A stretch of DNA of 64,000 nt from Dryocosmus kuriphilus. Lineage: Eukaryota > Arthropoda > Insecta > Hymenoptera > Cynipidae. The translations under genes were made by a program, and so were the position numbers. How positions within the stretch are numbered: the first letter of the stretch is position 1; the number at the start of each line of letters is the position of its first letter. The notes below the pieces were generated by a model. That model was not told the DNA's origin and did no database searches. It saw nothing but the letters and a program-made list of their open reading frames with translations. The stretch covers positions 98,691,588 to 98,755,587 of the forward strand of contig CM076191.1 of the NCBI GenBank assembly GCA_038277395.1. Direction: 5' to 3'. Shown here in pieces: positions 40,379 through 54,222 of this stretch.

Positions 40379-43300
40379 TAAAAGAGGTACACTTTTTTGA
40401 TTTTGTATGTATTTGACCGTCTACGTTGATGGAAGCGCTGGTTCCCGGAGTTTTTGTCGATTTCGACCAACGCGCGGGCACTTTTTTTACCAATATTATA
40501 GTTTGCGATGGTATCTCTGGACTATATGTTGAAAAATATAACATAAAAAAAAGGTACACTTTTTTTGATTTTGTATGTATTTAGACCGTCTACGTTGATG
40601 GAAGCGCTGGTGCCCGGAGTTTTTGTCGATTTCGACCAACGCGCGGGCACTTTTTTACCAATATTATAGTTTGCGATGGTATCTCTGGACTATATGTTGA
40701 AAAATATAAACATTAAAAGAGGTACACTTTTTTTGATTTTGTGTGTATTTATTAGACCGTTACGTACGTTGATGGAAGCGCTGGTGCCCGGAGTTTTTGT
40801 CGATTTCGACCAACGCGCGGGCACTTTTTTACCAATATTATAGTTTGCGATGGTATCTCTGGACTATATGTTGAAAAATATAAACATTAAAAGAGGTACA
40901 CTTTTTTTTGATTTTGTATATAATTAGACCGTCTACGTTGATGGAAGCGCTGGTGCCCGGAGTTTTTGTCGATTTCGACCAACGCGCGGGCACTTTTTTA
41001 CCAATATTATAGTTTGCGATGGTATCTCTGGACTATATGTTGAAAAATATAAACATTAAAAGAGGTACACTTTTTTGATTTTGTGTGTATTTAGACCGTC
41101 TACGTTGATGGAAGCGCTGGTTCCCGGAGTTTTTGTCGATTTCGACCAACGCGCGGGCACTTTTTTACCAATATTATAGTTTGCGATGGTATCTCTGGAC
41201 TATATGTTGAAAAATATAAACATTAAAAAAGAGGTACACTTTTTTGATTTTGTATGTATTTTTTAGACCGTCTACGTTGATGGAAGCGCTGGTGCCCGGA
41301 GTTTTTGTCGATTTCGACCAACGCGCGGGCACTTTTTTACCAATATTATAGTTTGCGATGGTATCTCTGGACTATATGTTGAAAAATATAAACATTAAAA
41401 AGAGGTACACTTTTTTGATTTTGTATGTACATTTAGACCGTCTACGTTGATGGAAGCGCTGGTGCCCGGAGTTTTTGTCGATTTCGACCAACGCGCGGGC
41501 ACTTTTTTACCAATATTATAGTTTGCGATGGTATCTCTGGACTATATGTTGAAAAATATAAACATTAAAAGAGGTACACTTTTTTTTATTTGTGTATGTA
41601 TTTAGACCGTCTACGTTCATGGAAGCGCTGGTGCCCGGAGTTTTTGTCGATTTCGACCAACGCGCGGGCACTTTTTTACCAATATTATAGTTTGCGATGG
41701 TATCTCTGGACTATATGTTGAAAAATATAAACATTAAAAAGAGGTACACTTTTTTTTGAATTTTGTATACATTAGACCGTCTACGTTGATGGAAGCGCTG
41801 GTGCCCGGAGTTTTTGTCGATTTCGACCAACGCGCGGGCACTTTTTTACCAATATTATAGTTTGCGATGGTATCTCTGGACTATATGTTGAAAAATATAA
41901 ACATTAAAAGAGGTACACTTTTTTGATTTTGTATGTATTTGACCGTCTACGTTGATGGAAGCGCTGGTGCCCGGAGTTTTTGTCGATTTCGACCAACGCG
42001 CGGGCACTTTTTTACCAATATTATAGTTTGCGATGGTATCTCTGGACTATATGTTGAAAAATATAAACATTAAAAGAGGTACACTTTTTTGATTTTGTAT
42101 GTATTTGGACCGTCTACGTTGATGGAAGCGCTGGTGCCCGGAGTTTTTGTCGATTTCGACCAACGCGCGGGCACTTTTTTACCAATATTATAGTTTGCGA
42201 TGGTATCTCTGGACTATATGTTGAAAAATATAAACATTAAAAGAGGTACACTTTTTTGATTTTGTATATATTTTAGACCGTCTACGTTGATGGAAGCGCT
42301 GGTGCCCGGAGTTTTTGTCGATTTCGACCAACGCGCGGGCACTTTTTTACCAATATTATAGTTTGCGATGGTATCTCTGGACTATATGTTGAAAAATATA
42401 AACATTAAAAGAGGTACACTTTTTTGATTTTGTGTATGTATTTAGACCGTCTACGTTGATGGAAGCGCTGGTGCCCGGAGTTTTTGTCGATTTCGACCAA
42501 CGCGCGGGCACTTTTTTACCAATATTATAGTTTGCGATGGTATCTCTGGACTATATGTTGAAAAATATAAACATTAAAAGAGGTACACTTTTTTGATTTT
42601 GTGTACATTTAGACCGTCTACGTTGATGGAAGCGCTGGTTCCCCGGAGTTTTTGTCGATTTCGACCAACGCGCGGGCACTTTTTTTACCAATATTATAGT
42701 TTGCGATGGTATCTCTGGACTATATGTTGAAAAATATAAACATTAAAAGAGGTACACTTTTTTGATTTTGTATATTTACCGTCTACGTTGATGGAAGCGC
42801 TGGTGCCCGGAGTTTTTGTCGATTTCGACCAACGCGCGGGCACTTTTTTACCAATATTATAGTTTGCGATGGTATCTCTGGACTATATGTTGAAAAATAT
42901 AAACATTAAAAGAGGTACACTTTTTTGATTTTGTATGTATTTAGACCGTCTACGTTGATGGAAGCGCTGGTGCCCGGAGTTTTTGTCGATTTCGACCAAC
43001 GCGCGGGCACTTTTTTACCAATATTATAGTTTGCGATGGTATCTCTGGACTATATGTTGAAAAATATAAACATTAAAAGAGGTACACTTTTTTTTATTTG
43101 TGTATTAATTTAGACCGTCTACGTTGATGGAAGCGCTGGTGCCCGGAGTTTTTGTCGATTTCGACCAACGCGCGGGCACTTTTTTACCAATATTATAGTT
43201 TGCGATGGTATCTCTGGACTATATGTTGAAAAATATAAACATTAAAAAGGTACACTTTTTTGATTTTGTATGTATTTAGACCGTCTACGTTGATGGAAGC

Positions 43301-46300
43301 GCTGGTGCCCGGAGTTTTTGTCGATTTCGACCAACGCGCGGGCACTTTTTTACCAATATTATAGTTTGCGATGGTATCTCTGGACTATATGTTGAAAAAT
43401 ATAAACATTAAAAGAGGTACACTTTTTTGATTTTGTATGTATTTAGACCGTCTACGTTGATGGAAGCGCTGGTGCCCGGAGTTTTTGTCGATTTCGACCA
43501 ACGCGCGGGCACTTTTTTACCAATATTATAGTTTGCGATGGTATCTCTGGACTATATGTTGAAAAATATAAACATTAAAAGAGGTACACTTTTTTGATTT
43601 TGTATGTATTTGGACCGTCTACGTTGATGGAAGCGCTGGTGCCCGGAGTTTTTGTCGATTTCGACCAACGCGCGGGCACTTTTTTACCAATATTATAGTT
43701 TGCGATGGTATCTCTGGACTATATGTTGAAAAATATAAACATTAAAAGAGGTACACTTTTTTTGATTTTGTATACATTTAGACCGTCTACGTTGATGGAA
43801 GCGCTGGTGCCCCGGAGTTTTTGTCGATTTCGACCAACGCGCGGGCACTTTTTTACCAATATTATAGTTTGCGATGGTATCTCTGGACTATATGTTGAAA
43901 AATATAAACATTAAAAGAGGTACACTTTTTTGATTTTGTATGTATTTAGACCGTCTACGTTGATGGAAGCGCTGGTGCCCGGAGTTTTTGTCGATTTCGA
44001 CCAACGCGCGGGCACTTTTTTACCAATATTATAGTTTGCGATGGTATCTCTGGACTATATGTTGAAAAATATAAACATTAAAAGAGGTACACTTTTTTTG
44101 ATTTTGTATATATTTAGACCGTCTACGTTGATGGAAGCGCTGGTGCCCGGAGTTTTTGTCGATTTCGACCAACGCGCGGGCACTTTTTTACCAATATTAT
44201 AGTTTGCGATGGTATCTCTGGACTATATGTTGAAAAATATAAACATTAAAAGAGGTACACTTTTTTTATTTTGTACATATTTAGACCGTCTACGTTGATG
44301 GAAGCGCTGGTGCCCGGAGTTTTTGTCGATTTCGACCAACGCGCGGGCACTTTTTTACCAATATTATAGTTTGCGATGGTATCTCTGGACTATATGTTGA
44401 AAAATATAAACATTAAAAAGAGGTACACTTTTTTGATTTTGTATGTATTTAGACCGTCTACGTTGATGGAAGCGCTGGTGCCCGGAGTTTTTGTCGATTT
44501 CGACCAACGCGCGGGCACTTTTTTACCAATATTATAGTTTGCGATGGTATCTCTGGACTATATGTTGAAAAATATAAACATTAAAAGAGGTACACTTTTT
44601 TGATTTTGTATACATTTAGACCGTCTACGTTGATGGAAGCGCTGGTGCCCGGAGTTTTTGTCGATTTCGACCAACGCGCGGGCACTTTTTTACCAATATT
44701 ATAGTTTGCGATGGTATCTCTGGACTATATGTTGAAAAATATAAACATTAAAAGAGGTACACTTTTTTTGATTTTGTATGTATTTAGACCGTCTACGTTG
44801 ATGGAAGCGCTGGTGCCCGGAGTTTTTGTCGATTTCGACCAACGCGCGGGCACTTTTTTACCAATATTATAGTTTGCGATGGTATCTCTGGACTATATGT
44901 TGAAAAATATAAACATTAAAAAGAGGTACACTTTTTTGATTTTGTATGTATTTAGACCGTCTACGTTGATGGAAGCGCTGGTGCCCGGAGTTTTTGTCGA
45001 TTTCGACCAACGCGCGGGCACTTTTTTTTTTACCAATATTATAGTTTGCGATGGTATCTCTGGACTATATGTTGAAAAATATAAACATTAAAAAGAGGTA
45101 CACTTTTTTGATTTTGTATGTATTTAGACCGTCTACGTTGATGGAAGCGCTGGTGCCCGGAGTTTTTGTCGATTTCGACCAACGCGCGGGCACTTTTTTA
45201 CCAATATTATAGTTTGCGATGGTATCTCTGGACTATATGTTGAAAAATATAAACATTAAAAAGAGGTACACTTTTTTGATTTTGTATGTATTTAGACCGT
45301 CTACGTTGATGGAAGCGCTGGTGCCCGGAGTTTTTGTCGATTTCGACCAACGCGCGGGCACTTTTTTACCAATATTATAGTTTGCGATGGTATCTCTGGA
45401 CTATATGTTGAAAAATATAAACATTAAAAGAGGTACACTTTTTTTGATTTTGTACATTTTAGACCGTCTACGTTGATGGAAGCGCTGGTGCCCGGAGTTT
45501 TTGTCGATTTCGACCAACGCGCGGGCACTTTTTTACCAATATTATAGTTTGCGATGGTATCTCTGGACTATATGTTGAAAAATATAAACATTAAAAGAGG
45601 TACACTTTTTTTTGATTTTGTATGTATTTTAGACCGTCTACGTTGATGGAAGCGCTGGTGCCCGGAGTTTTTGTCGATTTCGACCAACGCGCGGGCACTT
45701 TTTTACCAATATTATAGTTTGCGATGGTATCTCTGGACAATATGTTGAAAAATATAAACATTAAAAGAGGTACACTTTTTTTGATTTTGTATGTATTTAG
45801 ACCGTCTACGTTGATGGAAGCGCTGGTGCCCGGAGTTTTTGTCGATTTCGACCAACGCGCGGGCACTTTTTTACCAATATTATAGTTTGCGATGGTATCT
45901 CTGGACTATATGTTGAAAAATATAAACATTAAAAGAGGTACACTTTTTTGATTTTGTATGTATTTAGACCGTCTACGTTGATGGAAGCGCTGGTGCCCGG
46001 AGTTTTTGTCGATTTCGACCAACGCGCGGGCACTTTTTTACCAATATTATAGTTTGCGATGGTATCTCTGGACTATATGTTGAAAAATATAAACATTAAA
46101 AGAGGTACACTTTTTTGATTTTGTATGTATTTTAGACCGTCTACGTTGATGGAAGCGCTGGTGCCCGGAGTTTTTGTCGATTTCGACCAACGCGCGGGCA
46201 CTTTTTTACCAATATTATAGTTTGCGATGGTATCTCTGGACTATATGTTGAAAAATATAAACATTAAAAAGAGGTACACTTTTTTTGATTTTGTATGTAT

Positions 46301-49300
46301 TTTAGACCGTCTACGTTGATGGAAGCGCTGGTGCCCGGAGTTTTTGTCGATTTCGACCAACGCGCGGGCACTTTTTTACCAATATTATAGTTTGCGATGG
46401 TATCTCTGGACTATATGTTGAAAAATATAAACATTAAAAGAGGTACACTTTTTTTTGTTTTGTATATATTTAGACCGTCTACGTTGATGGAAGCGCTGGT
46501 GCCCGGAGTTTTTGTCGATTTCGACCAACGCGCGGGCACTTTTTTTACCAATATTATAGTTTGCGATGGTATCTCTGGACTATATGTTGAAAAATATAAA
46601 CATTAAAAGAGGTACACTTTTTTGATTTTGTATGTATTTAGACCGTCTACGTTGATGGAAGCGCTGGTGCCCGGAGTTTTTGTCGATTTCGACCAACGCG
46701 CGGGCACTTTTTTACCAATATTATAGTTTGCGATGGTATCTCTGGACTATATGTTGAAAAATATAAACATTAAAAGAGGTACACTTTTTTTTTTTGTATA
46801 TATTTGACCGTCTACGTTGATGGAAGCGCTGGTGCCCGGAGTTTTTGTCGATTTCGACCAACGCGCGGGCACTTTTTTACCAATATTATAGTTTGCGATG
46901 GTATCTCTGGACTATATGTTGAAAAATATAAACATTAAAAGAGGTACACTTTTTTGATTTTGTATGTATTTTAGACCGTCTACGTTGATGGAAGCGCTGG
47001 TGCCCGGAGTTTTTGTCGATTTCGACCAACGCGCGGGCACTTTTTTACCAATATTATAGTTTGCGATGGTATCTCTGGACTATATGTTGAAAAATATAAA
47101 CATTAAAAGAGGTACACTTTTTTGATTTTGTATGTATTTAGACCGTCTACGTTGATGGAAGCGCTGGTGCCCGGAGTTTTTGTCGATTTCGACCAACGCG
47201 CGGGCACTTTTTTTTACCAATATTATAGTTTGCGATGGTATCTCTGGACTATATGTTGAAAAATATAAACATTAAAAGGTACACTTTTTTTTTTGTGTAT
47301 GTATTTAGACCGTCTACGTTGATGGAAGCGCTGGTGCCCGGAGTTTTTGTCGATTTCGACCAACGCGCGGGCACTTTTTTACCAATATTATAGTTTGCGA
47401 TGGTATCTCTGGACTATATGTTGAAAAATATAAATATTAAAAGAGGTACACTTTTTTGATTTTGTATATAATTAGACCGTCTACGTTGATGGAAGCGCTG
47501 GTGCCCGGAGTTTTTGTCGATTTCGACCAACGCGCGGGCACTTTTTTACCAATATTATAGTTTGCGATGGTATCTCTGGACTATATGTTGAAAAATATAA
47601 ACATTAAAAAGAGGTACACTTTTTTTGATTTTGTATATATTTTAGACCGTCTACGTTGATGGAAGCGCTGGTGCCCGGAGTTTTTGTCGATTTCGACCAA
47701 CGCGCGGGCACTTTTTTACCAATATTATAGTTTGCGATGGTATCTCTGGACTATATGTTGAAAAATATAAACATTAAAAAGGTACACTTTTTTGATTTTG
47801 TATATATTTAGACCGTCTACGTTGATGGAAGCGCTGGTGCCCGGAGTTTTTGTCGATTTCGACCAACGCGCGGGCACTTTTTTACCAATATTATAGTTTG
47901 CGATGGTATCTCTGGACTATATGTTGAAAAATATAAACATTAAAAGAGGTACACTTTTTTGATTTTTGTATGTATTTTAGACCGTCTACGTTGATGGAAG
48001 CGCTGGTGCCCGGAGTTTTTGTCGATTTCGACCAACGCGCGGGCACTTTTTTACCAATATTATAGTTTGCGATGGTATCTCTGGACTATATGTTGAAAAA
48101 TATAAACATTAAAAGAGGTACACTTTTTTGATTTTGTATGTATTTAGACCGTCTACGTTGATGGAAGCGCTGGTGCCCGGAGTTTTTGTCGATTTCGACC
48201 AACGCGCGGGCACTTTTTTACCAATATTATAGTTTGCGATGGTATCTCTGGACTATATGTTGAAAAATATAAACATTAAAAAGAGGTACACTTTTTTTGA
48301 TTTTGTATATATTTAGACCGTCTACGTTGATGGAAGCGCTGGTGCCCGGAGTTTTTGTCGATTTCGACCAACGCGCGGGCACTTTTTTACCAATATTATA
48401 GTTTGCGATGGTATCTCTGGACTATATGTTGAAAAATATAAAATATTAAAAGAGGTACACTTTTTTGATTTTGTATGTATTTAGACCGTCTACGTTGATG
48501 GAAGCGCTGGTGCCCGGAGTTTTTGTCGATTTCGACCAACGCGCGGGCACTTTTTTACCAATATTATAGTTTGCGATGGTATCTCTGGACTATATGTTGA
48601 AAAATATAAACATTAAAAGAGGTACACTTTTTTGATTTTGTATGTATTTAGACCGTCTACGTTGATGGAAGCGCTGGTGCCCGGAGTTTTTGTCGATTTC
48701 GACCAACGCGCGGGCACTTTTTTACCAATATTATAGTTTGCGATGGTATCTCTGGACTATATGTTGAAAAATATAAACATTAAAAGAGGTACACTTTTTT
48801 GATTTTGTATATTTTAGACCGTCTACGTTGATGGAAGCGCTGGTGCCCGGAGTTTTTGTCGATTTCGACCAACGCGCGGGCACTTTTTTACCAATATTAT
48901 AGTTTGCGATGGTATCTCTGGACAATATGTTGAAAAATATAAACATTAAAAGAGGTACACTTTTTTGATTTTGTATGTATTTTAGACCGTCTACGTTGAT
49001 GGAAGCGCTGGTGCCCGGAGTTTTTGTCGATTTCGACCAACGCGCGGGCACTTTTTTACCAATATTATAGTTTGCGATGGTATCTCTGGACAATATGTTG
49101 AAAAATATAAACATTAAAAGAGGTACACTTTTTTTTGATTTTGTATGTATTTGGACCGTCTACGTTGATGGAAGCGCTGGTGCCCGGAGTTTTTGTCGAT
49201 TTCGACCAACGCGCGGGCACTTTTTTACCAATATTATAGTTTGCGATGGTATCTCTGGACTATATGTTGAAAAATATAAACATTAAAAGAGGTACACTTT

Positions 49301-51501
49301 TTTGATTTTGTATGTATTTAGACCGTCTACGTTGATGGAAGCGCTGGTGCCCGGAGTTTTTGTCGATTTCGACCAACGCGCGGGCACTTTTTTACCAATA
49401 TTATAGTTTGCGATGGTATCTCTGGACTATATGTTGAAAAATATAAATATTAAAAAGAGGTACACTTTTTTTGTTTTGTATATATTTAGACCGTCTACGT
49501 TGATGGAAGCGCTGGTGCCCGGAGTTTTTGTCGATTTCGACCAACGCGCGGGCACTTTTTTACCAATATTATAGTTTGCGATGGTATCTCTGGACTATAT
49601 GTTGAAAAATATAAATATTAAAAAGAGTACACTTTTTTTATTTTGTATATATTTAGACCGTCTACGTTGATGGAAGCGCTGGTGCCCGGAGTTTTTGTCG
49701 ATTTCGACCAACGCGCGGGCACTTTTTTACCAATATTATAGTTTGCGATGGTATCTCTGGACTATATGTTGAAAAATATAAACATTAAAAGAGGTACACT
49801 TTTTTGATTTTGTATGTATTTAGACCGTCTACGTTGATGGAAGCGCTGGTGCCCGGAGTTTTTGTCGATTTCGACCAACGCGCGGGCACTTTTTTACCAA
49901 TATTATAGTTTGCGATGGTATCTCTGGACTATATGTTGAAAAATATAAACATTAAAAGAGGTACACTTTTTTGATTTTGTATGTATTTAGACCGTCTACG
50001 TTGATGGAAGCGCTGGTGCCCGGAGTTTTTGTCGATTTCGACCAACGCGCGGGCACTTTTTTACCAATATTATAGTTTGCGATGGTATCTCTGGACTATA
50101 TGTTGAAAAATATAAATATTAAAAGAGGTACACTTTTTTGATTTTGTATATATTTAGACCGTCTACGTTGATGGAAGCGCTGGTGCCCGGAGTTTTTGTC
50201 GATTTCGACCAACGCGCGGGCACTTTTTTACCAATATTATAGTTTGCGATGGTATCTCTGGACTATATGTTGAAAAATATAAACATTAAAAGAGGTACAC
50301 TTTTTTGATTTTGTATGTATTTTAGACCGTCTACGTTGATGGAAGCGCTGGTGCCCGGAGTTTTTGTCGATTTCGACCAACGCGCGGGCACTTTTTTACC
50401 AATATTATAGTTTGCGATGGTATCTCTGGACTATATGTTGAAAAATATAAACATTAAAAGAGGTACACTTTTTTGATTTTGTATGTATTTAGACCGTCTA
50501 CGTTGATGGAAGCGCTGGTGCCCGGAGTTTTTGTCGATTTCGACCAACGCGCGGGCACTTTTTTACCAATATTATAGTTTGCGATGGTATCTCTGGACTA
50601 TATGTTGAAAAATATAAACATTAAAAGAGGTACACTTTTTTGATTTTGTATGTATTTGACCGTCTACGTTGATGGAAGCGCTGGTGCCCGGAGTTTTTGT
50701 CGATTTCGACCAACGCGCGGGCACTTTTTTACCAATATTATAGTTTGCGATGGTATCTCTGGACTATATGTTGAAAAATATAAACATTAAAAGAGGTACA
50801 CTTTTTTGATTTTGTATATATTTGACCGTCTACGTTGATGGAAGCGCTGGTGCCCGGAGTTTTTGTCGATTTCGACCAACGCGCGGGCACTTTTTTTACC
50901 AATATTATAGTTTGCGATGGTATCTCTGGACTATATGTTGAAAAATATAAACATTAAAAGAGGTACACTTTTTTGATTTTGTATGTATATTTAGACCGTC
51001 TACGTTGATGGAAGCGCTGGTGCCCGGAGTTTTTGTCGATTTCGACCAACGCGCGGGCACTTTTTTACCAATATTATAGTTTGCGATGGTATCTCTGGAC
51101 TATATGTTGAAAAATATAAAATATTAAAAGAGGTACACTTTTTTGATTTTGTATATATTTAGACCGTCTACGTTGATGGAAGCGCTGGTGCCCGGAGTTT
51201 TTGTCGATTTCGACCAACGCGCGGGCACTTTTTTACCAATATTATAGTTTGCGATGGTATCTCTGGACTATATGTTGAAAAATATAAACATTAAAAAGGT
51301 ACACTTTTTTGATTTTGTATGTATTTAGACCGTCTACGTGATGGAAGCGCTGGTGCCCGGAGTTTTTGTCGATTTCGACCAACGCGCGGGCACTTTTTTA
51401 CCAATATTATAGTTTGCGATGGTATCTGTGGACTATATGTTGAAAAATATAAAATTTAAAAGAGGTACACTTTTTTTATTTTGTATATATTTAGACCGTC
51501 T
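40379..51501 (+). repeat. Block C1: C-type monomers with minor spacer variants
   Basis: Nearly all copies read GATTTTGTATGTATTTAGACCG, GTTGATGG and GGTGCCCGG. Remaining variation sits mostly in the spacer (TATATATTT, TATACATTT, TATTTTAG) and at the end of the unit, where AAATATT replaces AACATT at 47,431, 48,441, 49,445, 49,615, 50,116 and 51,120. ACAATATG persists at 45,738, 48,922 and 49,090. Indels are far fewer than in block A1. Confidence 0.9.
46934..49940 (+). repeat. Candidate six-monomer higher-order repeat, about 1,005 bp
   Basis: Two rare variants recur in a fixed order. The TATGTATTTTAG spacer occurs at about 46,962, 47,969 and 48,973. The AAATATT unit end occurs three monomers later each time, at about 47,431, 48,441 and 49,445. 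The steps are about 1,005-1,010 bp, that is six monomers. Intervening monomers are only partly consistent and the rhythm is lost on both sides, so this is a degraded or incipient higher-order repeat, or chance. It rests on two variants over three periods. Confidence 0.4.
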
Positions 51502-52001
51502 NNNNNNNNNNNNNNNNNNNNNNNNNNNNNNNNNNNNNNNNNNNNNNNNNNNNNNNNNNNNNNNNNNNNNNNNNNNNNNNNNNNNNNNNNNNNNNNNNNN
51601 NNNNNNNNNNNNNNNNNNNNNNNNNNNNNNNNNNNNNNNNNNNNNNNNNNNNNNNNNNNNNNNNNNNNNNNNNNNNNNNNNNNNNNNNNNNNNNNNNNNN
51701 NNNNNNNNNNNNNNNNNNNNNNNNNNNNNNNNNNNNNNNNNNNNNNNNNNNNNNNNNNNNNNNNNNNNNNNNNNNNNNNNNNNNNNNNNNNNNNNNNNNN
51801 NNNNNNNNNNNNNNNNNNNNNNNNNNNNNNNNNNNNNNNNNNNNNNNNNNNNNNNNNNNNNNNNNNNNNNNNNNNNNNNNNNNNNNNNNNNNNNNNNNNN
51901 NNNNNNNNNNNNNNNNNNNNNNNNNNNNNNNNNNNNNNNNNNNNNNNNNNNNNNNNNNNNNNNNNNNNNNNNNNNNNNNNNNNNNNNNNNNNNNNNNNNN
52001 N
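51502..52001. other. Assembly gap, 500 N
   Basis: There are exactly 500 N, as in the other gap. The left flank ends at monomer position 46 and the right flank resumes at position 45. Three monomers would need 499 N, so the placeholder happens to be within one base of phase. The identical length of both gaps argues that this is coincidence. C-type monomers lie on both sides. Confidence 0.98.
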
Positions 52002-54201
52002 CTACGTTGATGGAAGCGCTGGTGCCCGGAGTTTTTGTCGATTTCGACCAACGCGCGGCACTTTTTTACCAATATTATAGTTTGCGATGGTATCTCTGGA
52101 CTATATGTTGAAAAAATATAAACATTAAAAGAGGTACACTTTTTTGATTTTGTATGTATTTAGACCGTCTACGTTGATGGAAGCGCTGGTGCCCGGAGTT
52201 TTTGTCGATTTCGACCAACGCGCGGGCACTTTTTTACCAATATTATAGTTTGCGATGGTATCTCTGGACTATATGTTGAAAAATATAAACATTAAAAGAG
52301 GTACACTTTTTTGATTTTGTATGTATTTAGACCGTCTACGTTGATAAGCGCTGGTGCCCGGAGTTTTTGTCGATTTCGACCAACGCGCGGGCACTTTTTT
52401 ACCAATATTATAGTTTGCGATGGTATCTCTGGACTATATGTTGAAAAATATAAACATTAAAAGAGGTACACTTTTTTGATTTTGTATGTATTTAGACCGT
52501 CTACGTTGATGGAAGCGCTGGTGCCCGGAGTTTTTGTCGATTTCGACCAACGCGCGGGCACTTTTTTACCAATATTATAGTTTGCGATGGTATCTCTGGA
52601 CTATATGTTGAAAAATATAAACATTAAAAGAGGTACACTTTTTTGATTTTGTATGTATTTAGACCGTCTACGTTGATGGAAGCGCTGGTGCCCGGAGTTT
52701 TTGTCGATTTCGACCAACGCGCGGGCACTTTTTTACCAATATTATAGTTTGCGATGGTATCTCTGGACTATATGTTGAAAAATATAAACATTTAAAGAGG
52801 TACACTTTTTTGATTTTGTATGTATTTGGACCGTCTACGTTGATGGAAGCGCTGGTGCCCGGAGTTTTTGTCGATTTCGACCAACGCGCGGGCACTTTTT
52901 TACCAATATTATAGTTTGCGATGGTATCTCTGGACTATATGTTGAAAAATATAAACATTAAAAGAGGTACACTTTTTTTTTGATTTTGTATGTATTTAGA
53001 CCGTCTACGTTGATGGAAGCGCTGGTGCCCGGAGTTTTTGTCGATTTCGACCAACGCGCGGGCACTTTTTTTTTACCAATATTATAGTTTGCGATGGTAT
53101 CTCTGGACTATATGTTGAAAAATATAAACATTAAAAGAGGTACACTTTTTTTTTGATTTTGTATGTATTTAGACCGTCTACGTTGATGGAAGCGCTGGTG
53201 CCCGGAGTTTTTGTCGATTTCGACCAACGCGCGGGCACTTTTTTACCAATATTATAGTTTGCGATGGTATCTCTGGACTATATGTTGAAAAATATAAACA
53301 TTAAAAGAGGTACACTTTTTTGATTTTGTATGTATTTAGACCGTCTACGTTGATGGAAGCGCTGGTGCCCGGAGTTTTTGTCGATTTCGACCAACGCGCG
53401 GGCACTTTTTTACCAATATTATAGTTTGCGATGGTATCTCTGGACTATATGTTGAAAAATATAAACATTAAAAGAGGTACACTTTTTTGATTTTGTATGT
53501 ATTTAGACCGTCTACGTTGATGGAAGCGCTGGTGCCCGGAGTTTTTGTCGATTTCGACCAACGCGCGGGCACTTTTTTACCAATATTATAGTTTGCGATG
53601 GTATCTCTGGACTATATGTTGAAAAATATAAACATTAAAAGAGGTACACTTTTTTTGATTTTGTATGTATTTAGACCGTCTACGTTGATGGAAGCGCTGG
53701 TGCCCGGAGTTTTTGTCGATTTCGACCAACGCGCGGGCACTTTTTTACCAATATTATAGTTTGCGATGGTATCTCTGGACTATATGTTGAAAAATATAAA
53801 CATTAAAAGAGGTACACTTTTTTGATTTTGTATGTATTTAGACCGTCTACGTTGATGGAAGCGCTGGTGCCCGGAGTTTTTGTCGATTTCGACCAACGCG
53901 CGGGCACTTTTTTACCAATATTATAGTTTTGCGATGGTATCTCTGGACTATATGTTGAAAAATATAAACATTAAAAGAGGTACACTTTTTTGATTTTGTA
54001 TGTATTTAGACCGTCTACGTTGATGGAAGCGCTGGTGCCCGGAGTTTTTGTCGATTTCGACCAACGCGCGGGCACTTTTTTACCAATATTATAGTTTGCG
54101 ATGGTATCTCTGGACTATATGTTGAAAAAAAAATATAAAAATTAAAAGAGGTACACTTTTTTTTTTTTTTGTATATATTAGACCGTCTACGTTGATGGAA
54201 G

Positions 54202-54222
54202 CGCTGGTGCCCGGTGCCCGGA
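54202..54222 (+). repeat. Seven-base duplication of the outer dyad arm
   Basis: The copy reads GGTGCCCGGTGCCCGGAG, a tandem duplication of GGTGCCC. The left outer arm is thus present twice. The same monomer also has expanded A and T tracts upstream (54,124-54,170), a concentration of changes unusual for block C2. Confidence 0.8.

Noticed and set aside
51419..52111. Long frames across the second N gap
   Set aside because: Same artefact: about 166 of the codons are N.
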